Source: CAYLZO01 sp964387775
Lineage (GTDB): Bacteria; Chloroflexota; Anaerolineae; JAAYZQ01
Assembly (NCBI GenBank): GCA_964387775.1
Contig: CAYLZO010000071.1
Span: forward strand, 1 to 20,973
Length of the DNA stretch: 20,973 nucleotides
Reading direction: 5' to 3'
Positions 1 through 6,394 of the stretch are shown here, in pieces. Every line of letters starts with the position of its first letter. Within the stretch, counting starts at the first letter, position 1. The translations under genes and the position numbers were made by a program. Below the pieces are notes generated by a model. That model saw only the letters and a list, made by a program, of their open reading frames with translations. It ran no database searches and had not been told where the DNA came from.

Positions 1-51
1 GGCCGCCTGAAACCGTAAAGGAGCTTGTCCCATGTGGGTAACGCTCCCACT

Positions 52-79
52 ACAGTCCTTGTACAGTCACCGGGACTGT
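52..79. promoter_or_regulatory. Phased operator half-sites in the toxin-antitoxin promoter
   Basis: The hexamer ACAGTC occurs at 52-57 and 63-68, and its exact reverse complement GACTGT at 74-79. The three half-sites are spaced exactly 11 bp apart, about one helical turn, so they lie on one DNA face. The last two form a palindrome (ACAGTC-N5-GACTGT) filling the spacer between the -35 and -10 boxes. This placement suggests a repressor site, by inference autoregulation by the downstream pair. A second inverted repeat, GTGGG-N7-CCCAC, lies just upstream at 34-50. Confidence 0.5.
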
Positions 80-87
80 GCTATAAT
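59..87 (+). promoter_or_regulatory. Sigma70-type promoter of the UPF0175/PIN pair
   Basis: TTGTAC at 59-64 and a perfect TATAAT at 82-87 are separated by 17 bp. Transcription would start near 94, leaving a leader of about 20 nt that contains the ribosome site GAGGAG at 105-110. Confidence 0.7.
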
Positions 88-116
88 CAGGATAGAGAAT
101 GGACGAGGAGCGCGTC

Positions 117-386
117 ATGCTAAAAGAGGCAACTGTCACCTATCCCCAGGGAGTTCCGCAACTCCTCAAGATGTCCGACGCCGAGTTTGCCGGGGAGTTG
201 ACCTTCCTGGCGGCGGCCAAACTTTACGAGTTAGGCCGGCTTTCATCCGGCAAGGCCGCAGAGTTGGCTGGGATGTCCCGGGTCGAGTTTCTTCACGCCC
301 TGGCCCAGGTCGGCGTGCCTGCCATCAACTTGCAGGCAGAAGAAGTGGAGGCTGAGGTCCAGGCCGCAATGGAATTGGCTCTGTGA
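117..386 (+). CDS. UPF0175 family protein, probable antitoxin
   Basis: This 89-residue protein has the UPF0175 layout: a short N-terminal strand, then a helical part with the helix-turn-helix-like stretch LSSGKAAELAGMSRVEF, then a short acidic tail. Family members are usually found beside DUF3368 PIN-like proteins and are regarded as antitoxins that probably bind DNA. I chose ATG 117 because GAGGAG (105-110) sits 6 nt upstream. An in-frame ATG at 99 would add MDEERV and is less likely, as it has no ribosome site and would lie almost at the predicted transcription start. The gene is the first of a two-gene operon and overlaps the next by 4 nt (GTGA). The phased half-sites in its promoter suggest autoregulation. 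Family assignment is from sequence likeness; the antitoxin role is inferred from family and context. Confidence 0.8.
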   Translation: MLKEATVTYPQGVPQLLKMSDAEFAGELTFLAAAKLYELGRLSSGKAAELAGMSRVEFLHALAQVGVPAINLQAEEVEAEVQAAMELAL

Positions 387-868
387 CGACGTGGGTGGTT
401 GATACCAGCCCGTTGATCTTTCTAACCAAGTTGGGCCGACTCGAGCTGCTCAGAGCTGAGGCACGCACGATTTGTGTGCCCCAGGCTGTGATAGATGAGA
501 TCCGGGCCAAACCAGACGAAGCCGCACAGCTGGTCGAGGACGCTGTCCTGGACTGGCTGGTGATCCGGCACGTAAGCAATCGCCAGGCTGTCGAAATCCT
601 CCTAGCTGATTTGGGATCGGGCGAAGCTGAGACAATCATTCTGGCCAAAGAGCTTGGCGCGGATAAGGTAGTGATGGATGATTTAGACGCACGGCGCTTT
701 GCCAGACGGGTAGGGTTGGAGTTGATTGGTACGTTGGGACTGTTGTTGGCTGCCCATCTTGAGGGCAAGATCCCCCCACTCCGGGCAGAGATAGATCGGT
801 TGCAAAGCCTGGGATTCCACGTCTCTGCAACACTGGTTGAAGCAATCCTACAAAAAGCCGAGAGCTAG
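383..868 (+). CDS. DUF3368 PIN-like protein, probable toxin nuclease
   Basis: This 161-residue protein resembles the DUF3368 branch of the PIN-domain fold. Acidic residues typical of a metal-dependent RNase site are visible: Asp7 in VVDTSPLIFL, the Glu pair in LGSGEAETIILAKE, and DDLDARRFA near the middle. The C-terminal LIGTLGLLLAAHLEGKI is typical of the family, and the length is normal. The start is GTG 383, overlapping the TGA of the antitoxin gene (GTGA), so translation is probably coupled. PIN toxins generally cleave RNA; the target here is unknown. Its stop codon overlaps that of the convergent kinase gene within a single CTAG, so no terminator separates them. Nothing appears truncated. 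Confidence 0.8.
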   Translation: MTTWVVDTSPLIFLTKLGRLELLRAEARTICVPQAVIDEIRAKPDEAAQLVEDAVLDWLVIRHVSNRQAVEILLADLGSGEAETIILAKELGADKVVMDDLDARRFARRVGLELIGTLGLLLAAHLEGKIPPLRAEIDRLQSLGFHVSATLVEAILQKAES

Positions 869-3354
869 GGCAGCGGCCCCCACGAGATCCGCTCCTCCAC
901 CCAGCCGTGGACCTCGTGAGGGGCGGCGCCGCGGACCGGCCCCTCCAGCGGGCCGCCGACGTCGAACAAGCGCTGCAATTCGCTGCCGTCGGGGCGCATG
1001 GCCCACACCGCCCAGCGCCCCGTCCGGTTGGAGACGAAGGCCAGGTAGCGGCCATCGGGCGACCAGGTGGGCAGGCCGTCGTTGGCCGGGTCGCGGGTCA
1101 GCCGGCGCAGGCCGCTTCCGTCGAGATTCACGACATAGATCTCCCAGTTGCCGTCCCGCTGCGACATAAAGGTCACTCGCTCGCCGCCTGTGCCGCCCTC
1201 AAGCGGCGCGGGCGACGCCTCGGGGTTGGTCTCGGAGCTGCCGGCGACCACCTGGCGGGGGTTGCTGCCGTCGGCGTGCATGAGCAGGATGCCGCAGCTA
1301 TCGCGCCAGCAGCCGCTGTAGAGGACGCGGCCGTCGGGGGTCCAGGCCGGGGACACGCCGACCACGGCGCTGCCCTCCCGCTGGATGGGGCGCGTCTCGG
1401 TGCCATAGGTGCGGAAGAGGCGGGGCTGGCGGTCGGTCTCGTATCGCGAGTGGTAGACGTAGGCACTGCCCTGAAAGTCGACGCTGGGCCGGGCGGCCTC
1501 GATCTGGCCCGTGATGCGCCAGATGCGGTCCTCGTCCAGGACGTGGAGCACCAGGCCCTTCTCGTCCGGCTTCCAGGAATGGACCACGAGCTGCTCGCCG
1601 CCGGGCAAAAAGTCGGGCTGGCTGGCCTGGGTCACGACCCGCTGGCAGCCGGTGCCATCCACCGCGCAGACGTACACGTCGTAGGTCTGCCGCACAGCGT
1701 CAAAGCGGGGGAAGGCGATCTGGCCGCTGAGGGCCGGGGCGGTCGGCTGGCCGGGCAGCGGGGTGGGAGTGGCGGTGACAGTAGGCGATGGCGTAGGCGT
1801 GAACGCAGGCGTATCCGACACGACGGGGGCCGGCGTCCGCGAGGCCGTGGCCGCCGCCGTCGGTTCGGCTGTGGGCGTGGCGGAAGGTCGCGGAATCTGC
1901 GTGGCGGTGTCCGTAGGGCTGGGCGGGATCGCCGTCGAAGTAAGCGTCGCCGTCGGCGTGGCGGCGGCCAGGGACAAAACGCCACCGCTGACGAGGGCGT
2001 ATCCCCCGGCGACGACGCCCAGGAGCAAGAGAGGGATGAGAAGCCACAGCCAGTTGATGCGGCGGCGGCCGCGGGCTGGCGCTGGAGCGGCGAGGGGCGG
2101 CTCGGCGGCTTCCGGCGCGGGCGCGACGACGGCGTCGAGGGCCGGCGTGTCGATCTGGGTCGGATGCTCCGGGGCCGATGCCTCTTCCTCGGCAAGCCGC
2201 TGTTGCCCACGCTCGGCGCTGGCGCGCAGATCGGCCACGTCGCGGTAGCCGGGCGCCACTTCTTCGATCTCGTCCAGGCTGACCAGGGCCTCGTCCCAGT
2301 GGCCGAGTTGCAGCGCCCGCTGGGCGGCCCGGTAGAGGGCGGCCAGGCGGACCTGCCGGCCCGCCTCGGAGAGCAGTTCGGACGCGTCGCGGTACTCAGG
2401 GTCCTGGTCGACGAGCTGGTTGAGGAGGTCCACGGCGCGATGCCACCGCTCCGCCGCGAGGGCTTGCTGGGCCTGGGCGTAGAGCGCCTCCGGCGAGCGG
2501 GGGGCCTCGGCCTCTGCGGCAAAATCGCCGCCGGCCCGCACCGCGTCGAGGGCCTGAGCCATCTCGGTCGGGGTCTGGAAGCGGTCCTCGGGGCGCTTGG
2601 CCATCGCCTTCTGGACCAGGCGCAGCACGGGGCCGGGCAGATCGGGGCAGCTTTCGGCCAGGGGCGGCGGCGGCTCGGCGATGTGCTGGTTGGCGATGGC
2701 CCAGGGGGTCTTGCCCTGGAAGGGCAGGTCGCCGCTCAGCATCCGGTAGAGGACGACGCCGAGGGCATAGAGGTCGGCGCGGACGTCCACCGGCTCGCCC
2801 ATGGCCTGCTCGGGCGCGGCATAGTGGGGCGAGCCGACGAATCCCGCCTGGGTCAGCTCCGGCGAGGTCCGCGCCCGGGCGATACCGAAATCGAGCACGC
2901 GCACGCGCCCGTCGGCGCCGATCATAACGTTGCCGGGCTTGACGTCGCGGTGGACGACGCCGGCTTTGTGAGCCTGGGCCAGGGCCAAGGCGACCTGGCG
3001 GGCGATCTCCAGCGCCTCCTCCCACGGCAGTGGCCCTCGCTCGTTCAGGACGTGCCCCAGGTCCTGGCCCTCGACGTATTCCATGACCAGGTAGTGGGTC
3101 TCGCGGTCGGAGCCATAGTCGAGCACGGGCACGACGTGCCGGCCGGAGGCTTCCTGGGAGAGGGCCATGGCCAGCCGGGCCTCCTGCATGAAACGCTGGA
3201 GAAAGGCCAGGTCCTGGCTGTGCTGGGGGTAGAGGACCTTGACGGCCACCTGGCGATCCTCGCGCCGGTCCTCGGCCAGGTAGACCCAGGCCATGCCGCC
3301 GCTGCCGAGTTTTTTGATGATCTTGTAGCGATTGCTAAGAAGCGTCCCGATCAT
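865..3354 (-). CDS. Membrane-anchored Ser/Thr protein kinase with TPR-like and WD40-like (PD40) regions
   Basis: The protein has 829 residues from ATG 3354. Residues 1-270 are a Hanks-type kinase with all key motifs: GSGGMAWVYLA at 17-27, Lys39 in VAVKVL, HRDVKPGN at 135-142, DFG at 155-157 and APEQ at 180-183. Two TPR-like repeats follow (about 287-380, each with a W and a DPEYRD/APGYRD end). Next come a Pro/Ala linker, one membrane helix (about 434-457, LWLLIPLLLLGVVAGGYALV) and a Thr/Pro/Ser-rich stalk. Outside the cell lies a beta-propeller-like region with PD40 units such as PTWSPDGRYLAFVSNRTG and a TolB-like DGNWEIYVVNLDG. The likely role is a receptor kinase sensing through the outer propeller; the ligand is unknown. 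The frame stays open to 3441, but a TTGTCG-N17-TATAAT promoter covers 3413-3441, so those extra residues are upstream of the transcript. Confidence 0.9.
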   Translation of the reverse strand: MIGTLLSNRYKIIKKLGSGGMAWVYLAEDRREDRQVAVKVLYPQHSQDLAFLQRFMQEARLAMALSQEASGRHVVPVLDYGSDRETHYLVMEYVEGQDLGHVLNERGPLPWEEALEIARQVALALAQAHKAGVVHRDVKPGNVMIGADGRVRVLDFGIARARTSPELTQAGFVGSPHYAAPEQAMGEPVDVRADLYALGVVLYRMLSGDLPFQGKTPWAIANQHIAEPPPPLAESCPDLPGPVLRLVQKAMAKRPEDRFQTPTEMAQALDAVRAGGDFAAEAEAPRSPEALYAQAQQALAAERWHRAVDLLNQLVDQDPEYRDASELLSEAGRQVRLAALYRAAQRALQLGHWDEALVSLDEIEEVAPGYRDVADLRASAERGQQRLAEEEASAPEHPTQIDTPALDAVVAPAPEAAEPPLAAPAPARGRRRINWLWLLIPLLLLGVVAGGYALVSGGVLSLAAATPTATLTSTAIPPSPTDTATQIPRPSATPTAEPTAAATASRTPAPVVSDTPAFTPTPSPTVTATPTPLPGQPTAPALSGQIAFPRFDAVRQTYDVYVCAVDGTGCQRVVTQASQPDFLPGGEQLVVHSWKPDEKGLVLHVLDEDRIWRITGQIEAARPSVDFQGSAYVYHSRYETDRQPRLFRTYGTETRPIQREGSAVVGVSPAWTPDGRVLYSGCWRDSCGILLMHADGSNPRQVVAGSSETNPEASPAPLEGGTGGERVTFMSQRDGNWEIYVVNLDGSGLRRLTRDPANDGLPTWSPDGRYLAFVSNRTGRWAVWAMRPDGSELQRLFDVGGPLEGPVRGAAPHEVHGWVEERISWGPLP

Positions 3355-3412
3355 TCCCCGGTTCTGGTCCCTCCGGCCAGCTCTTGCCCCTTTGAAAGCG
3401 TCATCGCGCCCC

Positions 3413-3441
3413 ATTATAACCGACTTTGGGGCCCGCGACAA
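3413..3441 (-). promoter_or_regulatory. Promoter of the Ser/Thr kinase gene
   Basis: On the minus strand, TTGTCG (3436-3441) and TATAAT (3413-3418) are separated by 17 bp. Transcription would start near 3405, about 50 nt before ATG 3354. The in-frame ATG inside TATAATGG (3414) therefore cannot be the start codon of this transcript. Confidence 0.65.
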
Positions 3442-3448
3442 ATTGCTC

Positions 3449-3551
3449 CCAAGACCTTTAGGGTTTTGGCCTTTCGGACAAGTGCTGTGAGGCTAGAACA
3501 AGCATACTCAGCCCCAAGACTTTACTCCTGGCAACAAGACCCTAAAGGTCT
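3449..3551. repeat. Inverted CTTTAGGG-type repeat pair
   Basis: AGACCTTTAGGGT at 3452-3464 recurs as its exact reverse complement at 3539-3551. Each arm can also fold locally: CCAAGAC/GTTTTGG at 3449-3469 and AGACC/GGTCT at 3537-3551. A third copy of the motif lies at 12659-12671. The pair fills most of the gap between the transporter and kinase genes. No T-run follows on either strand, so an ordinary intrinsic terminator is not evident. It is more likely a dispersed palindromic repeat. Confidence 0.55.
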
Positions 3552-3574
3552 GGCCCCACGACGGACTGTGTTCC

Positions 3575-5074
3575 TCACGGTCGCCGCTTTACGCGGGTCA
3601 ACGACGCGGCGGAAAGCAGAAAGAGCAGGCCGTACAGGCCAAAGATGACCTGGTAGCCCAGACCCGATTGCAGGCCGTTCAAGAAATCGGCCATCGGCCC
3701 GCCGATGCCCGCGCCGACGATGCCGGCCCCCGCCCCGGCCAGGTTGGCGATGCCCAGGTAGCGACCGGCCTCGCTGGGGGGGACGAGGTGAGTGCCCAAC
3801 GCCCAGTTGGTGGACCAGAACACGCCGGCCCCCACCCCCAGGATGCAGCCGCTGACCAGGATCCAGTCCAGGCTGGGCGCCAGGAGGAGCACCCCGGTGC
3901 CGGCCGCCGCCACCAGGCACGACAGAGCGACGAGGCGCCGGTGCCCGACGCGGTCGGCGAGATAGCCGCCCAGGACGGCCGACAGGATCAAGAAAGCGGC
4001 GACCACGCCCAGAAGCACGGTCGTCGCCGTCGCCACGTCGGGCAGATAATGCACGTCGCGCAGGAAGTAGAGGAGAAAGCCCTGGATCGAGCCGACGGCG
4101 GCGAAAAAGAGGAGGCGATTGATGATCCACCAGACAAAAGACGCCTGGCGCGTGGCCTCGGGGCCGATGCCGATCCGGGCCCCGAAATAGACCCCCAGAA
4201 AGATGGCGCCGGTCATGCCCAGCAGGCCCGCCAGCCCCATGGTGACCACCTGGCTGGCCAGCGGCGCCTCGCGCATCGCCAGGAGCACGCCGCTGGTGCG
4301 GACCAGCCACAGGGCCGCCTGGGTGACGACCACAAAGAGGAGGGCCAGGGCCACCATACGCCCGATCAGGTTCTTGATGGGACGGCTGGCCGGTGCTTCG
4401 CGCGGCTCCTCGCACGATTCCTCGCGCGATTCCTCGCGCGATTTCTCGCGGACGCCCACGAGGGTGACCAGGGTCGTAAGGCACAGGAGCCCGGCCACCA
4501 GGCCGAGGGCCAGCCAGACGTTGCCGGCGTCGATCAGGGGGCCGATGGCGATGACGGGCACCGCGGCCAGGACTTCCATCGTGGCCTTGACGCCGGAGGC
4601 TTGCCCCCGCTGGTTCTCGGGCACCAGGTCGGGGATGAGGCCCTGGAGGGCACCCTGCCCCAGGTTGGAGGACGCCTGCCAGAGCACGATCCCGGTCAGC
4701 AGGACGAGGTAGGCCACCAGGGCCAGATCCTCGTCGGCGGTGGGACTGGCGATCTGGGATGAGAGGCCGATGGCGAGCAGCGAGAGAACGGTCAGCACCG
4801 TGCCCAGCAGAATGAAGGGGCGGCGGCGGCCCCAGCGCAGGGTGCTGCGGTCGCTGAGTAGGCCGGCCATCGGCTGGACGGCCATGGCTACGCCCAGGCT
4901 GACCACGCGCACCGTGGCCAGGTAGCTGTTCTTCCGCGCCGCCGGGGCAAAGAGAGCGACCAGGTAGGGCAGGAGCACCGGCGTGATGGTGCCGGTGATG
5001 GTGCTGATGCCGAGCCAATGGACGTTGAGGGCAATCAGGACCCGCCAGCCCAGCCGCTGCTTAAATTGGCTCAC
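3575..5074 (-). CDS. MFS transporter, SLC45/GPH-like
   Basis: This 499-residue protein has about twelve hydrophobic segments. The loop after TM2 carries SDRSTLRWGRRRPFILLG, the form of the MFS loop motif seen in SLC45/sucrose and glycoside-pentoside-hexuronide type carriers; a second Asp/Arg loop motif, GYLADRVGHRRLVAL, follows TM8. The N-terminal GISTITGTITPVLLPYLV is typical of this branch. The substrate cannot be read from sequence; sugars are a guess. The start is GTG 5074, overlapping the rho stop (GTGA), so the gene is co-transcribed and probably translationally coupled with rho. The central cytoplasmic loop contains a highly charged REKSREESREESCEEPRE stretch encoded by a 12-bp tandem repeat. 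The gene ends at 3575, with repeats but no clear terminator downstream. Confidence 0.85.
   Translation of the reverse strand: MSQFKQRLGWRVLIALNVHWLGISTITGTITPVLLPYLVALFAPAARKNSYLATVRVVSLGVAMAVQPMAGLLSDRSTLRWGRRRPFILLGTVLTVLSLLAIGLSSQIASPTADEDLALVAYLVLLTGIVLWQASSNLGQGALQGLIPDLVPENQRGQASGVKATMEVLAAVPVIAIGPLIDAGNVWLALGLVAGLLCLTTLVTLVGVREKSREESREESCEEPREAPASRPIKNLIGRMVALALLFVVVTQAALWLVRTSGVLLAMREAPLASQVVTMGLAGLLGMTGAIFLGVYFGARIGIGPEATRQASFVWWIINRLLFFAAVGSIQGFLLYFLRDVHYLPDVATATTVLLGVVAAFLILSAVLGGYLADRVGHRRLVALSCLVAAAGTGVLLLAPSLDWILVSGCILGVGAGVFWSTNWALGTHLVPPSEAGRYLGIANLAGAGAGIVGAGIGGPMADFLNGLQSGLGYQVIFGLYGLLFLLSAASLTRVKRRP
4407..4446. repeat. 12-bp tandem repeat inside the transporter gene
   Basis: The unit TCCTCGCGCGAT occurs about 3.3 times: 4407-4418 with one change, 4419-4430, 4431-4442, then a degrading copy. 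It encodes the repeated SREE tetrapeptide in the loop between the two transporter halves. Because the unit is a multiple of three, copy-number change would keep the frame. Confidence 0.8.
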
Positions 5075-6162
5075 GTCTCGAAAGGGATGCTCTGGAGGAA
5101 TTCCTCGTTGGTCGGATAACGTTCTAACAACTCGATGAGAGAGTTCAAGGCGTCTTTTGGTTTGCGTCCGGCCAAGAGCCGGTAGAGCTTTTGCAGGCGC
5201 CGGGCATCATCTGGCTCGTAGAGTCGCTCGAACTTGCGGGTGCCGCTGGCGACGAGATTGATCGCCGGAAAGATGTAAGCCTCGGCCAGCTCGCGGTCGA
5301 GGACGATCTCGCTGTTGCCCGTGCCCTTGAACTCCTCAAAGATGAGCTGATCCAGCCGGGAGCCGGTGTCCACCAGGATGGTGGCCAAGATCGTGATCGA
5401 GCCGCCATCCTCGATGTTGCGGGCCAGCCCAAAGAAGCGGCGCGGGATCTGCATCGCCCCGGCGTCCAGCCCGCCCGACAGGGTACGGCCCGAGCCCGAG
5501 CCACGCAGGTTAAAGGTCCGGGCCAGCCGGGTCAAGCTGTCGACGAGGACGACGACGTCGTGGCCGCATTCCAGTTCGACCTGGATGTGGGCCATCATCA
5601 GCTCGGCCAGCTCGACGTGCTCGCGCAGGGGCCGGTCGCTGGAACTGGCAAAGACCTCGGCGTCGAGGGCACGGCGAAAGTGGGTGACCTCCTCGGGGCG
5701 CTCGTCGATGAGCAAGAGGATGAGGCGTGCGTCGGGATCGTCGGCGCGGATGGCCCGGCCGATCTGTTCCAGCAGCATCGTCTTGCCCGCCTTGGGCGGC
5801 GAGACGATGAGGCCCCGGGTGCCCCGGCCAACCGGCGCCATCAGGTCGATCAAGCGCGTCGCCATCTCGCCCGTGACCGACAGCCGGAAGCGGTCGTGAG
5901 GGTCGATGGCCACGAGTTCGCGGAAAGGCGTGCGCGCCTGGAACGCCTCGGGCGACAACCCGCAGACCGACTCGACGGCGGCGAGTTCTGGCCCGCGCTT
6001 GCCCCTGCGCACCGGCCCGGCCACGGTGGCCCCCTGGGGCAGGCGATGTTCGCGCACGAGTCTGGCGGGGACCACAACGCCGCTGGCGGGCCGCTCCAGG
6101 TCGAAGAGCGTGCCCCCACCCTGTTTCCTCCGCTGCAAGATCCCCGCAGCGCTTTCTGGCAT
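5071..6162 (-). CDS. rho: Transcription termination factor Rho, with reduced N-terminal region
   Basis: This is the hexameric RNA-dependent ATPase/translocase of factor-dependent termination. The 363-residue protein keeps the whole motor: Walker A SPPKAGKT at 121-128, LIDERPEEVTHFRR, Walker B VVVLVDSLTRLAR at 203-215, the Q-loop SGSGRTLSGGLDAGA, the R-loop region EEFKGTGNSE and the SGTRK arginine finger (about Arg309). It is shorter than the roughly 420 residues of the E. coli protein: the N-terminal helix bundle is absent and the cold-shock-like primary RNA-binding domain is short and diverged, with ILQRRKQGGGTLFDLE where a GFGFLR-type RNP motif is expected. ATG 6162 is supported by AAAGGAGG at 6170-6177 and an upstream promoter. 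It heads an operon with the transporter gene. The identity is certain; the altered RNA-binding domain is the odd point. Confidence 0.95.
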   Translation of the reverse strand: MPESAAGILQRRKQGGGTLFDLERPASGVVVPARLVREHRLPQGATVAGPVRRGKRGPELAAVESVCGLSPEAFQARTPFRELVAIDPHDRFRLSVTGEMATRLIDLMAPVGRGTRGLIVSPPKAGKTMLLEQIGRAIRADDPDARLILLLIDERPEEVTHFRRALDAEVFASSSDRPLREHVELAELMMAHIQVELECGHDVVVLVDSLTRLARTFNLRGSGSGRTLSGGLDAGAMQIPRRFFGLARNIEDGGSITILATILVDTGSRLDQLIFEEFKGTGNSEIVLDRELAEAYIFPAINLVASGTRKFERLYEPDDARRLQKLYRLLAGRKPKDALNSLIELLERYPTNEEFLQSIPFET

Positions 6163-6225
6163 GATCGATCCTCCTTTGTCGTCTCGGTGAAACCCGGGAG
6201 AGGTGACGTTTCCAAAACCTCCTCC

Positions 6226-6254
6226 ATTATACCACCGAGCCGCCCCGCTGCCAA
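6226..6254 (-). promoter_or_regulatory. rho promoter
   Basis: On the minus strand, TTGGCA (6249-6254) and TATAAT (6226-6231) are separated by 17 bp, one mismatch from full consensus. The leader to ATG 6162 is about 55 nt and contains the AAAGGAGG ribosome site. Confidence 0.75.
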
Positions 6255-6260
6255 GTGGGA

Positions 6261-6285
6261 CGTGGTTCTTTTTGTGCGAACCACG
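6261..6285. promoter_or_regulatory. Palindrome between divergent promoters
   Basis: CGTGGTTC (6261-6268) and its exact reverse complement GAACCACG (6278-6285) are separated by 9 nt. The palindrome lies just upstream of the rho -35 box and covers the -35 region of the divergent promoter, so one bound protein could affect both. No regulator is identified. Confidence 0.45.
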
Positions 6286-6301
6286 GCAGTCGTGGTATAA
6301 T
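6272..6301 (+). promoter_or_regulatory. Promoter of the uracil-DNA glycosylase-like gene
   Basis: TTGTGC (6272-6277) and a perfect TATAAT (6296-6301) are 18 bp apart. The predicted start near 6308 falls immediately before a large hairpin, so the mRNA would begin with that structure. Confidence 0.6.
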
Positions 6302-6390
6302 CTGGCGGGGGTAGTGGCTACACGTTGACGGATGGGGAGGGGAAAAACCCCTCCCCATCCGTCAACGGCTTACCACTACCCTGGCGGGGG
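6302..6390. repeat. Hairpin element flanked by 10-bp direct repeats in the glycosylase gene leader
   Basis: Arms of 20 nt (6323-6342 and 6348-6367) are perfectly complementary around a loop of five A residues. A second stem, GGTAGTGG (6310-6317) with CCACTACC (6373-6380), encloses it. The whole palindrome is bracketed by identical CTGGCGGGGG sequences at 6302-6311 and 6381-6390. This is the expected form of a small non-autonomous insertion with a target duplication, placed between the -10 box and the gene. No T-run follows on the plus strand, so it is not a standard terminator. Confidence 0.7.
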
Positions 6391-6394
6391 CGAG

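Noticed and set aside
907..3648. A 913-codon open frame on the plus strand opposite the kinase gene
   Set aside because: Its translation is Gly/Ala/Arg/His-rich with no domains, and it mirrors the third positions of the well-supported kinase on the other strand. GC-rich antisense frames of this sort are expected.
6323..6367. The 20-bp hairpin as an intrinsic terminator
   Set aside because: No T-run follows either arm on either strand, and it lies between a promoter and its gene. The flanking 10-bp direct repeats favour insertion.
6332..6394. Upstream start for the uracil-DNA glycosylase-like protein
   Set aside because: The extra residues are encoded by the hairpin arms, and no ribosome site precedes that ATG.
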